From positions 45,010,111 through 45,074,110 of the forward strand of contig CM023537.1 of assembly GCA_013350335.1 (NCBI GenBank): a stretch of DNA of 64,000 nt, given 5' to 3'. The translations under genes and the position numbers were made by a program. Shown here one piece after another: positions 21,501 to 34,145 of this stretch (position 1 is its first letter; every line of letters begins with the position of its first letter). Under the pieces are notes generated by a model. It was not told the DNA's origin. It ran no database searches and saw only the letters and a list, made by a program, of their open reading frames with translations. Origin of the DNA: Chimonanthus salicifolius (lineage: Eukaryota; Streptophyta; Magnoliopsida; Laurales; Calycanthaceae).

Positions 21501-23819
21501 TACACCAAGTGTACAAAATAGTCGTGTGAGCGACCTACAACGCGAAGCATGTGAGGGGTTATATTCCTCAACGACAACCATAAACAGCCGTGAGAGTGAC
21601 CTACAGCGCGAATCATGATAGGAGCTATACTCCTCGACGGCAACCATACACGACCAACTCTTATAGCCGACGCCATCATTCCAATAGGGTTCCTTAAACC
21701 AAACCATTATCATGTCATACCATCCTCTTCTTGGGAGTGGGGACTCATACTAGTGGGGACCAAACAAGAGAAATGTACATCATGAAGTCCTATAAACTCT
21801 TTGGGTCTGATGCCAACACTAGTAATTCTCAATATAATCATGCCTATTAACACAATATCCTATACTCACGTCCTAGATAACTTCCTAGGCACATATCAGT
21901 GAGTAATATAAAAAGGATCATATTCACAATTACATAGGCAACACATATTTCATAATCACATAATGACCATAATTTCACAATGATAGCAACATAGCACATT
22001 CTATTACATTTAACATTCAACATAATTATCACATTGGGTTATTTTAGGGACATGGACTATACACCAACCCTGAGATATACACTTCGGGTTCATGTACACA
22101 TATTCTTAATCCTTACAATTTATTCAACCCGTCTCATGGTGGTTTAACATCTTGAGTCCAATAACTTCCTTTTCACTTCATAAACTCAATTAAATTCATC
22201 AATAAATCATCTCAGCCCTTCACTAGGGTCTCCAACAATTATCACAAATTTTCTATCATTATAACAAGATAATAGACATGCTACAAATCACATAATAGGG
22301 AATTAATAACATCTCATGTATAGCATAGGGCACATCCATCCTATTTATCATGCATTAAACACATCAATACCACAGTACATTCCCTAAATCAAGGAAATAG
22401 CATACATGCATTCATACAATATGTGTGTAGCAATCCTCACCTCAAAATCACGATGTCTAGGATTGTTCTTCGGTTCGTACATCGATAAGTTCGGGGTTCG
22501 AAGGTTCTAATCATGCCAAAAGAACTTAATATACCATTATTAGTTCATGGATTAGGCCTAAACACAGTTTAGAAGAAAATTCTCAAATTTAGACTCAAGA
22601 TTTACCCCTAATCTGGTTTAATCCCTTCAATCTAAAGAAAATCCCCAAATCTCCTCCCATGAATCATCTTAAAAAATTAGCATATATCCCTAATTGACTT
22701 CCATTTCCATGGGTTTAAAACTCAATTTCAATTCAGATCTAGACTCAAAAAAGGTCCATAACAAAAATCCTCAATTACTTCCAAGGATTCATCTCCAAAT
22801 AAGGCTTAAAAGCTATCACACATTCCATTCTCAACACACATCCCATTAAGATCTCATCAAATAAGAAGAAACGGAAAGAGAATGATTATAGTTCTTACCT
22901 TTAGGGGAGAAGGAAAAGTGCAAAGGGCGCTCTAAGTGTAGGAAATCCAAATCCAAAGCCTTTAGTGGGTGAATCAATAGAAGGAAGGTAAAAGAGGGAA
23001 AAGTTTGCTATTAGAAAAAAAGGATTGGCTGTTTGGAAGAGAAAAGAGGTGAAATAAGTCCAATTTCGTGCAAACACGAACTTATGTATGGACTTAATAT
23101 TTTAATAATATATATATATGGTCGGGCCATTACACCTAGGCTGAAAGCATTTGGCAACCACTTGAGTTTTAAAAACAAGGTGTTTTCATATTTCACCTTA
23201 TTCAACTAGTATTTTTTATAAATATTATTATTATTTAAGGTATTTATTGATGTAGGCTTTGGAGCATTCCTCACCCACCTTTATGTATTCCATTAAAATG
23301 GATCTTCAAACATCCTTTTATTTGAAAATGACTGAATTATTTACTAATTAAACTATCATTTTAATTGTTTTGTTTTGTTTCTGCAAATGGGCCTTTATTA
23401 AATCTTATTGTTATTATTTTTTTTATCAATACCTAAACATGGTGAACGACTTCCTTTTTGAAAATAGAGTAAAATAATAAGAAGTGTATAATTGTTTATA
23501 TTTTTAGATTTTATTAGAGGATCTAGTTATTTACTACTAGAAAATTCTTTTAGCACCAAATTGTCTTAGTACTAATTTTTTTCCAGTGGTTTTGATTTTA
23601 CCTTGGGTCGTGACCTTTTTATTCCAATTTGATTTAATCAACTAAAGTATTTGATAACATGGGTTTTGAAAATGACTTTTCTTAGCCTATGTGGCCCCAT
23701 TTTTACTCAATCAAATTAATTTTAGATTTCCAAAATATCATTTTGCAATGAGCAAGAGCCATCTTCAATCCAACTAGGCCTGATTTATCAATTCACGAAT
23801 TTCACCAACACACTTAGGT

Positions 23820-24602
23820 GAGGGGACTTATCACTGTTTTAGCATGCATTCACATATATTTCAACATTTAACCTTGGACATGGAGTGACTCAAGTAAGGC
23901 CCTTCATTTATTAAGCCACTCGATAAGGGAACTATTGAACAAATTTGTGGAAATGGATCCATTTGGGTGCACTCATGTTAACTATATGCGATTAAATGGA
24001 AAATTCTAATCAGACAAATGGATATTGAACATGATGCTTGAAATTTATTGATAACATGTGGTGTATTTAGCTATAACATGTGAATGAATTTATGATGAGA
24101 ATAAGATATGTGTTGAATGTCGAACATGATGCTTGTGACGTAATGATAACATGTTGTGTGTTTATTTATAACATGTGAATGAATTTATGCTGAGAGAAAG
24201 ATATGTGTCTGGATATTGGATATGATGTTTGGAACTTGTTGATAACATGTTAGGTGTCTACTTATAATGTGTGAATGAGATCATGATGAGTATGGAGATT
24301 TGTGTTTTGAGATCTTATTACATGTTTATGTTGCTATACATGATCATGATATCATGTGTATGCATGAGAGGAGATTTGTGTTTTGAGATCTTGTTACATG
24401 CTTATGTTGCTATACATGATCATGATATCATGTGCATGCATGAAAGGTAACCCACAACAGACAGCCTATCGTTGGGTGTTGAGATGGAGGAACTATTTAT
24501 ATGTGTATATGTTTATGATGATGTGATGATGTTGGTTGTTGGGAAGACTTCCCCGTTACGCTCCGACGCTCGAGACCCCCATAGGGGATGCAGATTTCCC
24601 CG
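23820..24602 (+). repeat. Direct repeat copy 1
   Basis: Shares with 25826-26561, in the same order, TGAGGGGACTTATCACTG, TTATTAAGCCACTCG, CATGATATCATGT and GACTTCCCCGTTACGCTCCG. Possibly LTR fragments of one element. Confidence 0.75.
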
Positions 24603-25825
24603 TTTCTTAGATCCAAGTGGATCCTGCACTTCTGCACCTAGGATCGACACCACCATGGTCGCCCTTAGCCCACCTCTCTGCGCTTAAGGAAGACCTTGGG
24701 TTTCGATCAACGGTGGGGACCCTTTGACCATTTTTTTTTTGCCCTCTCTACAAACCGTTCGGTCGATCCCACATCCGAACGAAAAAATGGGAAGGTTTCG
24801 TTCAGTGGATGCGGCGGTTTTAAGTGGAAGGGCAAAAGGGTAATTTCACCCAAATTTTTTAAAACGAGTGTGTAGAGAAAGAAAATCCGAGTGTCTGTAT
24901 GGCTGGCCAATAAATAAAGAGTCTTCAGAAATTTTATTTGAGCATAGTATTTTATTAAGATGAGATAGTTTTATGATGTTAAATAGATGAGATAGTTTTA
25001 TAAATTTAAATACATTATTTTTTATTTATTATAATAAAATAAAAGCACCCACGTCTAAACCACCTCCCTTTTTCATTAGCATGCTAATTAATATACCCAC
25101 TCCTCAAAGCATTTGCTGGCTGCAACACTTCCACATAATAGACGTTGAAAATTGAAATGACAATGGGGCTGGGAACTCAAGACTGCAGGAGTCTAGAGAC
25201 TACAAGAGTCTCTCCATTTTTCATCCTTACTTTTGAGAGAAACTCAGAAACCTTCTCTTGGCTTAAGTTTTCTTCCTTCCTTAGCTCCTTTTGAAAGAAT
25301 CCTCATTTTCTTTTTCTTACAAGAACAAGAAGAAGAGTTATTTTTTCTGCAAGAACGAGGAGAAGAGGACTGAAGTTGAAGAAAAGCAGCTCTAGAAAAA
25401 GCGCAATGGAGACGGTCGATCTTCATCTTTCACGAAGATTTTTTTTAACTTTTTTCTGAAACGTGGTGAACCGCGATTCACGATTTACGGTTTTTTAATG
25501 AAACCGTGTTGAATCGCAGTTTATCAGGGCTTTTTGCAGTTCAACTTTCCAAACGATTTTCTTTCAGAGCCGAACCTGAAAGTGACGGTCGCGGTCAAAT
25601 TGTCGGTTCGACCGCGACCCAATTTAAAGGTCGTTTACAAGTCTGGCCCGTTTTCCGGTTTGGCCTGTTTCGAACCCAACCCAGTCTAGGCCTGTTTTCA
25701 GTCCGGTCTCATTTTAGCCCTTTTTAGCTTATTTACTTATTCATTCTTCCTTGTTTCAACAGACTGAGCTCCCTTCAACCTTTCAAGCCGCTTGCTCGCT
25801 TCGGATTTTAGACTCCACACACACT

Positions 25826-26561
25826 ATGAGGGGACTTATCACTGTTTTAGCATGCACTCGCATCTATTTAACATTTAACCTTAGACATGTAGTAACTTGA
25901 ATGGGGCCCTTCGTTTATTAAGCCACTCGGTAAGGAAATTGTTGAAATGAACATCTAACAAGGGATCCGTTCAACTACATGCGATTAATGGAGAATTGTA
26001 ATCGTATTGATGATTATTTGAACTTGAAAACTTGTTGGTAACATGATGTTTGTTTAATTAATGGAATTGAATTTATAATGAGAGTGAGATATGCGTTGGA
26101 TATTGGACATGATGTTCGAAAGTTGTTGATAATATGTTTGTGTTTGATCATAACGTGTATGTGAACTTATGATGGAAATAAGATGTGCATTGGACATTGA
26201 GCATGATACTTGAAAGTTTATTGATAAAATGTTATGTGATTATTTATAACATGTGAACATGATCATGATGAGCATGGAGGTATATGTTTAAATAACTTGT
26301 TATATGCTCTTGTTACATACGATGCATGTGTCGTTGATCTTGATTAATTATATCAGAGCATGATTGTATTATTAGATATGACCATGATATCATGTACATG
26401 TATGGGAGGTACCCACAATGGACAATGTGCCATTGGGTATTGAGATGTAGAGGTTGTTTACATGTGTATATGTTTATAATGATATGATGGTTTGATTATT
26501 GGGAGGACTTCCCCGTTACGCTCCGGCAGTGGAGACCCCCCCATAGGAGATGCGGGTTTCC
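25826..26561 (+). repeat. Direct repeat copy 2
   Basis: Second copy of 23820-24602. It is followed by a further partial tandem unit (about 26604-26660) repeating CTTCCCCGTTATGCTCCGAC and GGGGATGCGGGTTTCCCC. Confidence 0.75.
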
Positions 26562-27556
26562 CCATTGCATTCAGTGGTTGAGGGTCCGCCCTTGAGATTA
26601 GCTTCCCCGTTATGCTCCGACGGTTGAAACCCCATAGGGGATGCGGGTTTCCCCGTTGCATTACGGCGATTGAGGCGGTTGCGTATTGTGTGGTCTCCCG
26701 TTGTATTGGTAGGGAGTCCAGAGTTGTTGGAGGACCGTTGTGAGTTACGGAGGTGATGTCTCGGATTGGTAAGTGGGACCAATGGTTAGTAGTACAGTTG
26801 AATACTCATGTGCGAAGACATTCATTCTATGATGACGTTCATTACATTTCATACATGATATACGTTATGTTGTTGACATGTAATATGTTTTATCTCTTTA
26901 TTCAGCTGGTTAGCTCACCCTTATATGTGGTAGGAGACAGAAGTTTGTTGGAGGACCCGATGTGGGCTACCGAGATGATGTCTCGGAACCGGTCAGTGGA
27001 TTATTAGTTGGTGGTGTGGTTGGATATCGTGCATATGAACACCTTTGTTATATTGATATTCTATCATTCGTACATGTGATATATTTTATGTTGCAAGCCT
27101 GTGATAAGCATTATCTCTTCACTGGGCTGGTTAGCTTACCCCCCTTACCTTTTAGGTACTCCGATTGCGAAGGGGCCAGGTGGGCCCCTTGAGGAGACAC
27201 TCTGGGAGGAGTAGCAGTAGTTAGATATTACATAATTGTGTTTTTGCTTGAGCTGAGAGACCCTTGTTTATATAAACTTATTAATGTATATGATTTATTT
27301 GGATAACTGTATAATTGTATTTGAACAATCAATGATTGTTTGTTATATTATCAATATGATAGATCTTGTTTTATTAGTCGTTGAGAGGGAGGTAGTTACC
27401 CCGTTTCAAAAAAAAATTATGCTCGATATCTGTCCTTTTGTGATGTTCTGAGTGCTTATAACAAATATCATACTACAACTTTATCTTATAGGAAGATTAT
27501 GAAATGAAAATGTGGAGAGACTTGAGGTGGAATTGCATGTCATGTTAAGACCTTGG

Positions 27557-27557
<1 letters not shown>

Positions 27558-27608
<51 letters not shown>
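27558..27608. repeat. (AT)n microsatellite
   Basis: About 50 bp of AT repeat just outside the gypsy element's left LTR. Confidence 0.95.
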
Positions 27609-27982
27609 TAAACATTTGTGTGTAGTAGGTTGTGTATAACTCTATGTAAATCGTGGTGAATTGAGAAATGCATGTAATATCAATCTAATGCTTATATAAA
27701 ATGTGATATACACTTGAATTCTAACGACCCAAGAATTCGACCCCGATACTTGATGTATTTTCTAAATGAATTTTGAATATAAATTTGGAGTTTTAAATTC
27801 AAATTAGAAATTATGGTGAAACTTATTGAGAAAGTTAGTGCTTAATGAAACTAATGGAATTGTTGGTGTTTAATTAAATAAATTTAATCAACTTATTACT
27901 CCTCAGTGATGACATGGCCACATGAGTTGGCAAGACCATGGCAAGTGGGTCACTTGAGTTGAAACCCATGTGCAGCCCCACA

Positions 27983-28214
27983 CTTTTCAGCTGAAAGAAG
28001 TCAGCCTATCCGCCTTTTACAGCTCATTTATTTGAGCTGAAAACCCACCAACCAAATCCAGTTTTTCAGCTAAAAGAAGTCAGCCTATCCACCTCTTACA
28101 ACTCACTTATTTTAGCTGAAAACCTACCAACCAGATCCAGCTTTTCAACTAAAAGAAGTCAGGCACATCTTACAGCTCGCTTATTTGAGCTGAAAACCCA
28201 CCAAACATCTGCAG
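27983..28214 (+). repeat. 79-bp tandem repeat in left LTR, 3 copies
   Basis: Units start TTTTCAGCTGAAAGAAGTCA and contain GAGCTGAAAACCCACCAACC. The right LTR has four units at 44341-44652. Confidence 0.88.
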
Positions 28215-31200
28215 AATTTATGAGCTAGAACAACTCCATAATCCTTGGTCTCCTCAGTTATTTCTCCCTTCGTCTACCTCATTTCTCCTCTTCCTATTCT
28301 CTCAACACCAAAACTATCCTCAAACACTCAGAAGCTGGTTAGTATCTCTCTCTTAACTCAGCCATTACAACAAAGATATTATTGGAAAAACACCTATTCA
28401 CCTCTCAAAGCTTATGGAAAATCATTTGAAAAGCCCTATAACAGGTTGGTTCCCCCTCCATCTTAGTATTGAGACTAAATTTGGAGCTTAGAAATGGTTT
28501 AGAAACAATCTGATATGAATTGGGTAAAGAGGAATGGAAACTAGAAAAAAATTAGGGACTGATTTTTCAATCCATGATCAACTGGACATTGGGAGTAGAT
28601 TTCAGCCCCTAGCTAGCTGGTTTTGGGACTGGTTTTCAGTCCCAAAACCATTGATAGAAGGATTGTCTTCCAGCCTCAAAAACTAGCCACGGTAGGGTTG
28701 TTTTTCTGTCTCAGAAACCAGCCATGGTAGGACCCTTTGCTAGCTGAAATTAGGACCCTTTGTTGGCTGAAATTAAGACCCAATTACTAGCTGACTTTTG
28801 AACAAATTGGCTGATTTGTGAACAAATTATTGGTTGATTTTTGAATAAGTTGCTGACTGGATTAAAACCCATCTGCTGGTTGTTTTAAAACCAAGTGTTG
28901 GTTGATTTGAGACCAATTTTTGGATGATTTTAAGACCCTTTTGTTGGCTGATTTTTAAAACTGTTTTCAAGTTGCAAAACCATTAATCTTAGGACTGATT
29001 TTCATGTCTTAAAACACTTGATTGTGGGACTGATTTTCACTCTAAAAAACACTTGATTGTGGAACTGATTTGCACTCTAAAAAACACTTGATTGATAGAC
29101 TAATTTTCACTTTTAAAAACTAACCAATGTAGGCCTATTTTGCTATCTTAAAAACCAGCCAAGGTAGGGATGTTCTTCAGTCTCAAAACCAGCCATAGTG
29201 GGACTGTCTTTCAGTCTCAAAAACTACTGGTAACTTAAAGGACAATTGCTTACTTCATGGGCAAAGTTTTCATTGTTTTTATTGGTGTCAAATTAGATTA
29301 AACATGGTTTGACATTGTATAGACTCAAGACTTTCACTCTATGCCTTTGACTCTAGAACACCTTAGATGAGGCAGCAGAATATGGTCCTTAACTACTTAA
29401 ACGAAAGTGGTTCAAAGAGATTCAACAAACACAGGTTTTTAATTGCTTAGAGATATTCCGTTTGAACAAAGACTTTATTAATAAAGTAACAAAAAAGTAG
29501 ATTTGGAAATTAAGGGCAATTAGTTGGGATAAGTGTGATGACTTGTTTATACTATTTTGATATACATGAAAATGATTGGAGGATTTGAGAGTAACTTAGG
29601 AGTTGTACGTGCCGTTCCGTAATTTATTCCTTCACTGATTTTTGTCAATCAAGTAGGTGTTCCTACATTGTTGAATGCACTAGAGTGATATTATGTGTAG
29701 TTCCTCTATTATTATGAATGACCAATGGATATGCTTTAAAAATTATGAATTGCAATGGAATCCTTGAAATTGTATGAGTAGATTCTTCTATATTATTGAA
29801 GCATGCTGAATAATGATTTGGATGATGAGTATATTTATGAAATGATGGCATGTGGAATATGTGAATTACTGATTCTCTTTGAAAGAACTTGACTATGATA
29901 TGAAGAGTTATGGTTAAATGTGATTCTTGGGAATGTAGACTATTTTGTACTATTGATGTATTAATAAGTGAGATCATGCAAATGGAATGTGATTTTGATT
30001 TAATTACCTTTGAACATATGATATATGTTTTGGAAAGAATTGAGGATGAATAAATGAAATGAAATTGGCACCTACATTCATATTGTTAGTGCCTCGGCTT
30101 GGTCAAGTCCTATGTTTGTCAATTCAATGACTCGGAAAGAAGCACTTGCTGGAAGCTTAAAGACCCAAGATGATCAAGAGTAAAGATCATACTCCACCGG
30201 ATTGAAGCTCATTGTTATGGCAATCACAAAACAGGTATTATGGCCATAGATGACTTTAGATGGTACCCACACCTTAGAGAGGACTATCCCTAGGCTTAGA
30301 GGAACAAATGGTTATAAAAAGCTTAGTGAGGAAGCTTGACAATGAAATTGGAACCCAACTTGGAAATATGTATTTGGTTTCACTATCAACACGACCAGTC
30401 GTTCCCACCAACCCCTCGGCAGAGATAGGATCGACCCATCGTGGTCAAGGAATGGTCGGCCAGATTGACATAGGTTCTGGAACATCAAACTGTCATTTTG
30501 GGTATGCCTTTGATAGAAAGTCTCGTATGCACCAACCCCTCAGTGAAAGGATAAAATGACCCCTCGCGGTCAATGACTCCTCGATCAGGATCTTGAATTT
30601 TGAAACTTTGAACTCAAGTGGAATCTCGAAGAAACAGACATATCGGTAATTCAAAGACCGATCGAGAGTACCAGGACCGACTCCTCAGTAAAGGGCGACA
30701 GGTCGTTCTGGTAACAGGTTTCTAGACTTCAAACTACTTTCAGCATGTTTTGCCCCAGAACGAGCCTCTCATATGGACCGACCTCTCGGTGCCATAAATG
30801 TCAACCCATCGGCGACAACAACATGTCATCCGAGAAAGAATATTACCATTGGGAGTGAACTTAATGCACAACGGTCAGGTTTGTAACGGTAACATTTCTA
30901 GTCACTGACCCCTAGGTGCAACCTACCTGTCGGTACATTACCGTTACTGCAACTGGTTGTCTTCTCTATAAAAACCAATGTTTATGCAACCAGTTGGTAT
31001 CCTTCGAAAAGATCAGTTGGACCCTCATCATTATCAGTGAGCTTAAAGAAGGGCCAACAAAATGATCACTTCTCTCTCGTGCTTACACTTGGGGAATCTA
31101 ATATGACCAATCATATGGATTGAGTTTGTGAGAAATAGAGGAAGGAATGAACATTATCTAGGAAACCTTTGGTGAAACCAGTTTCCTTGACACCCTGGAT

Positions 31201-32460
31201 TGTGATTGTTTTACGGTGGCTACATGGAGGAGCGTCGGCACACATTAGGTGGGATCTTGAAGAAGCACACATAAAGAGAAAGAGCTTCAAAGGCAAGTGC
31301 TTCTTGGTTTTAATTTGCTTTTAAAACCTTTGTTCCGAAAGTGGATTAAAGAAGCTTGGTTTTGGAACCAGTATAAAAAAGCTGGATCGTTGTCTCCGGC
31401 ACAGTGGTGGGGGGAATTCTCAGCCAAATGGATAGGTGGAATTCTTATTTGATGATGGTGGGTGAAATTCCCAGCCGATTGAGTGAGGTGGAATTCATAC
31501 TCTAATTGTAGGGGTATAAGTCCCCACTTAGTGGATTTTGGGGATAACTCAAGGTTGAGCGAGTCCTAACAATGAATGTAGGTTGGCTAACCGAATCACT
31601 TTAAATTGGTCTTATAGTGTTTGATCTTTGTGTGTTTGTATTTAGTATTTAAGTATTCTTCTTAACACACATTACTTTGCATATTGATTATCATATCTTA
31701 TACATTGTGCACAAGCATCGATAATCAAACTTTATGTAAAGGGGCCATAATCTTAGTGTGGATGTTTATAGTGTAACGCCCCGTCCTCTCCGAGAAATCA
31801 GAGTCTATTTTTTTTTTAATAATAATAGAATAACACCGGAAGAGAGCGGGCGGCATCACGACGCGAGTTAAGTTCGGACTTCCTAAGTCCGACCCTTAAC
31901 TGGCCACCCATGTGTGCATGGATTAAACCCACGATAACATTCCATACATGGAACTAAACAAGTTATGCGGAATAAACTAGACTAACTACGGAATTAGACT
32001 GAATAGATAGCAAGTACAAGTCTCAATTATTAAATAACTTAATCCAAACATCCATTGTCAATACCATAAACAAACCATAGTAAAGTTTACTAGCTGTTAC
32101 ATGTCCATAAAATATAACTCAAAAGACAGTAATAAAGACATCCCAATCATCAATCAAGCGCTTAAGCTTGGTTCCCCTCCAGGTCCACGACCTTCTCTTT
32201 CCCTTTTCCATTTCCTGCATTATCCTATATGGATAGAATTAGGGCGTTAGATCAACGTGCCCAGTAGGATTTCCGATTAGGGCTACCACATGGTTAGTAT
32301 ATAAAAAACATGCATATATCATAATACATATGGTCATCAAAACAGGTAAATCAATGCTATGTAAATATGCACATGTAATGAGTCCCTCCCATCATCCATA
32401 TACATAGCCATCACTTGACGAGACTCTCATCGTCAAGGTAAATCACGATACACTTTCATT

Positions 32461-32749
32461 TCTTCTTGATGATATTACTCTTGGCGGGACCTGCATCGCC
32501 TAAGGAGGCCGATGTGACTCTCATCATCATAATATTTCTCCTGGCGGGACCCTCATCGCCTAAGGATACCAATGTGATTCTCACCATTATAACATTTCTC
32601 CTGGCGGGACCTGCATCGCCTAAGGAGACCAATGTATTTCTCATCATTATAACATTTCTCCTGGTGGGACCTGCATCGCCTAAGGAGACCAATGTATTAT
32701 CATCATCATAATACTACTCCTGGCGGGACCTGCATCGCCTAAGGAGACA
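32461..32749. repeat. 60-bp minisatellite, 5 copies
   Basis: Units at 32461, 32521, 32581, 32641 and 32701 contain CTGGCGGGACCTGCATCGCC and TAAGGAGACCAATGT. The unit is almost exactly 60 bp, a multiple of three. That keeps reading frames open on both strands and explains the repetitive open frames here; they are not genes. Confidence 0.95.
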
Positions 32750-33050
32750 TTCCATCATCATCATCCCATGTCCATGCATGAGATGCCAATGAATATATGA
32801 AGCATGTACATAAATCTCATGATTCAAAAACCAATTGAAACATAATAATAATAACAACATATCTTATCAAAATCATGATAAAACTAATCATCATAGTGGT
32901 TATAAGTAGGTAGGAAACCTACAGAGAATTCGCTTAAGTGACCGTTCCTTTCAAGCGTCAACCGATCACGACTAGCGTGCCGTCAAAGAGATCGGTCACC
33001 TTATTCACATAAACCATGAATCGACTTTAATCCCATAATACATTTGAATG

Positions 33051-34145
33051 GGGTTCGGCCATTTAACATGCCCGAACCTTATCATCTAAGTTGGTCCCTT
33101 TTTCTTTTCCATTTTTTGTCATTGTTTTAAAGTCCCCAAATCAAGTCCCTTGATTTAATAATTCCATCCACTAGCTTCATTAAAGCAGCCCATTAAAATC
33201 AATATCCAAAAATATTCATAAGTGGGGTTCGGCCATACATCTTGGCCGAACCTCACTTATGTACTTGGGTCCCCTCTTTCATCTCTTGATTGTTACACTT
33301 ATTCACAAAATTGCCATTGCTACCAATAAATAATTTTATCATGCATAAACTTTAAAACCACCAATTATTTCTATGAAATTGATTCATAACACCATAACCA
33401 TGGTCCATTGGGTTCGGCCATACCCATGGCCGAACTCAATGGTTCTCTAGGTTCAATGCTTCCCATGATTACTCATGGTTTTGGCATGCTAATTTAACCA
33501 TGATCAATACATGGTTCAGCCATATATTGGCCGACCAAAAACAGTAAATTTATCTTCATTTAAATCACATCAAAACCCCATAATTTTGTATGGTTTTTAT
33601 CTCTTAAAAACCATCACATATTACCATAAAAATATCATACCATTTCATGGGGTTCGGCCATCCCAATTGGCCGAACCCTATGGCCTATAATTTTAAACCT
33701 TTTAATCAAACACGTAGCCTTATTAAAACATGTAAAAACCTCCATGGTTTTGCATGGTTTTTAACCTTCCAAAAACCATCAAAATACCAACATCATTTCA
33801 TGGGGTTCGGCCATCCATGGTGGCGGAACCCAATGATCCATTTTATCAATTTATACCCAAGGTTTAGACCCATGATGCTTTCGGCCATTCCATGGCCAAT
33901 CATGACATCCAAATCCATGTTTTAAACCTTCTTTAACAACTATTTTTGCCTCATCAAAAACATGTAAAAATCTTCATGGTTTTACATGGATTTAAACTTA
34001 CAAAAACCATCACTCTAAACCATATTATTTCATGGGGTTCGGCCATCCAAAGTGGCCGAACCCTATGTCCATGTTTTCCATCTAATTACACATTAATAAT
34101 CATACTCTAAATCTTTGATTAGATTTGGCCCTCCCATGGCCAAAT
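33051..34145. repeat. Array of nine short palindromes TTCGGCCA-n-TGGCCGAA
   Basis: Inverted pairs GGGTTCGGCCA ... TGGCCGAACCC with 3-9 bp loops occur at about 33051, 33224, 33410, 33649, 33803 and 34034, with degenerate ones at about 33511, 33879 and 34121. Three of the surrounding blocks also share CATGTAAAAA, TCCATGGTTTTGCATGG and CCAAAAACCATCA, so this is a loose tandem repeat of roughly 130-240 bp units, each with a hairpin. Confidence 0.85.

Larger units (their letters stand above)
19537..23134 (-). mobile_element. Long solo-LTR-like unit, TGTAA superfamily
   Basis: On the minus strand it starts TGTAATGGCCCGACC (23134) and ends GGTCGGGTCGTTACA (19537). These are the same kind of near-inverted ends as the solo LTRs at 31772-35299 and 37695-40498. 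The first 1.4 kb is homologous to 11485-14400. It carries three minisatellite blocks (20971-21660) and a long TA tract. The flanks TATTC and CCTAG do not match, so either one border is wrong or the copy was rearranged. No coding sequence was found. Confidence 0.6.
23135..27719. other. Degenerate LTR-like DNA, no gene recognised
   Basis: AT-rich sequence dominated by the direct repeats at 23820-24602 and 25826-26561 and by about 100-bp tandem blocks built on GATAACATGT...GTGAATGAATTTATG (24050-24290, again about 26030-26280). A GGCCTGTTTC-like pyrimidine-rich stretch (25620-25720) recalls the GGGCC blocks of the other LTRs. No protein motif was found. Confidence 0.5.

Noticed and set aside
20971..21660. 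Possible CRISPR-like array of regular repeats
   Set aside because: Adjacent minisatellites without unique spacers in a plant retroelement LTR.
19532..23139. Target duplication for the 19537-23134 unit
   Set aside because: Flanks TATTC and CCTAG do not match; borders rest on end similarity only.
25506..25727. 73-codon plus-strand frame (GSTATQFKGRLQVWPVF)
   Set aside because: It falls in a pyrimidine-rich GGCCTGTTT-type LTR-like stretch and shows no known motif.
32456..32711. Repetitive open frames on both strands
   Set aside because: Product of a minisatellite with a 60-bp unit, a multiple of three, which keeps frames open; not genes.
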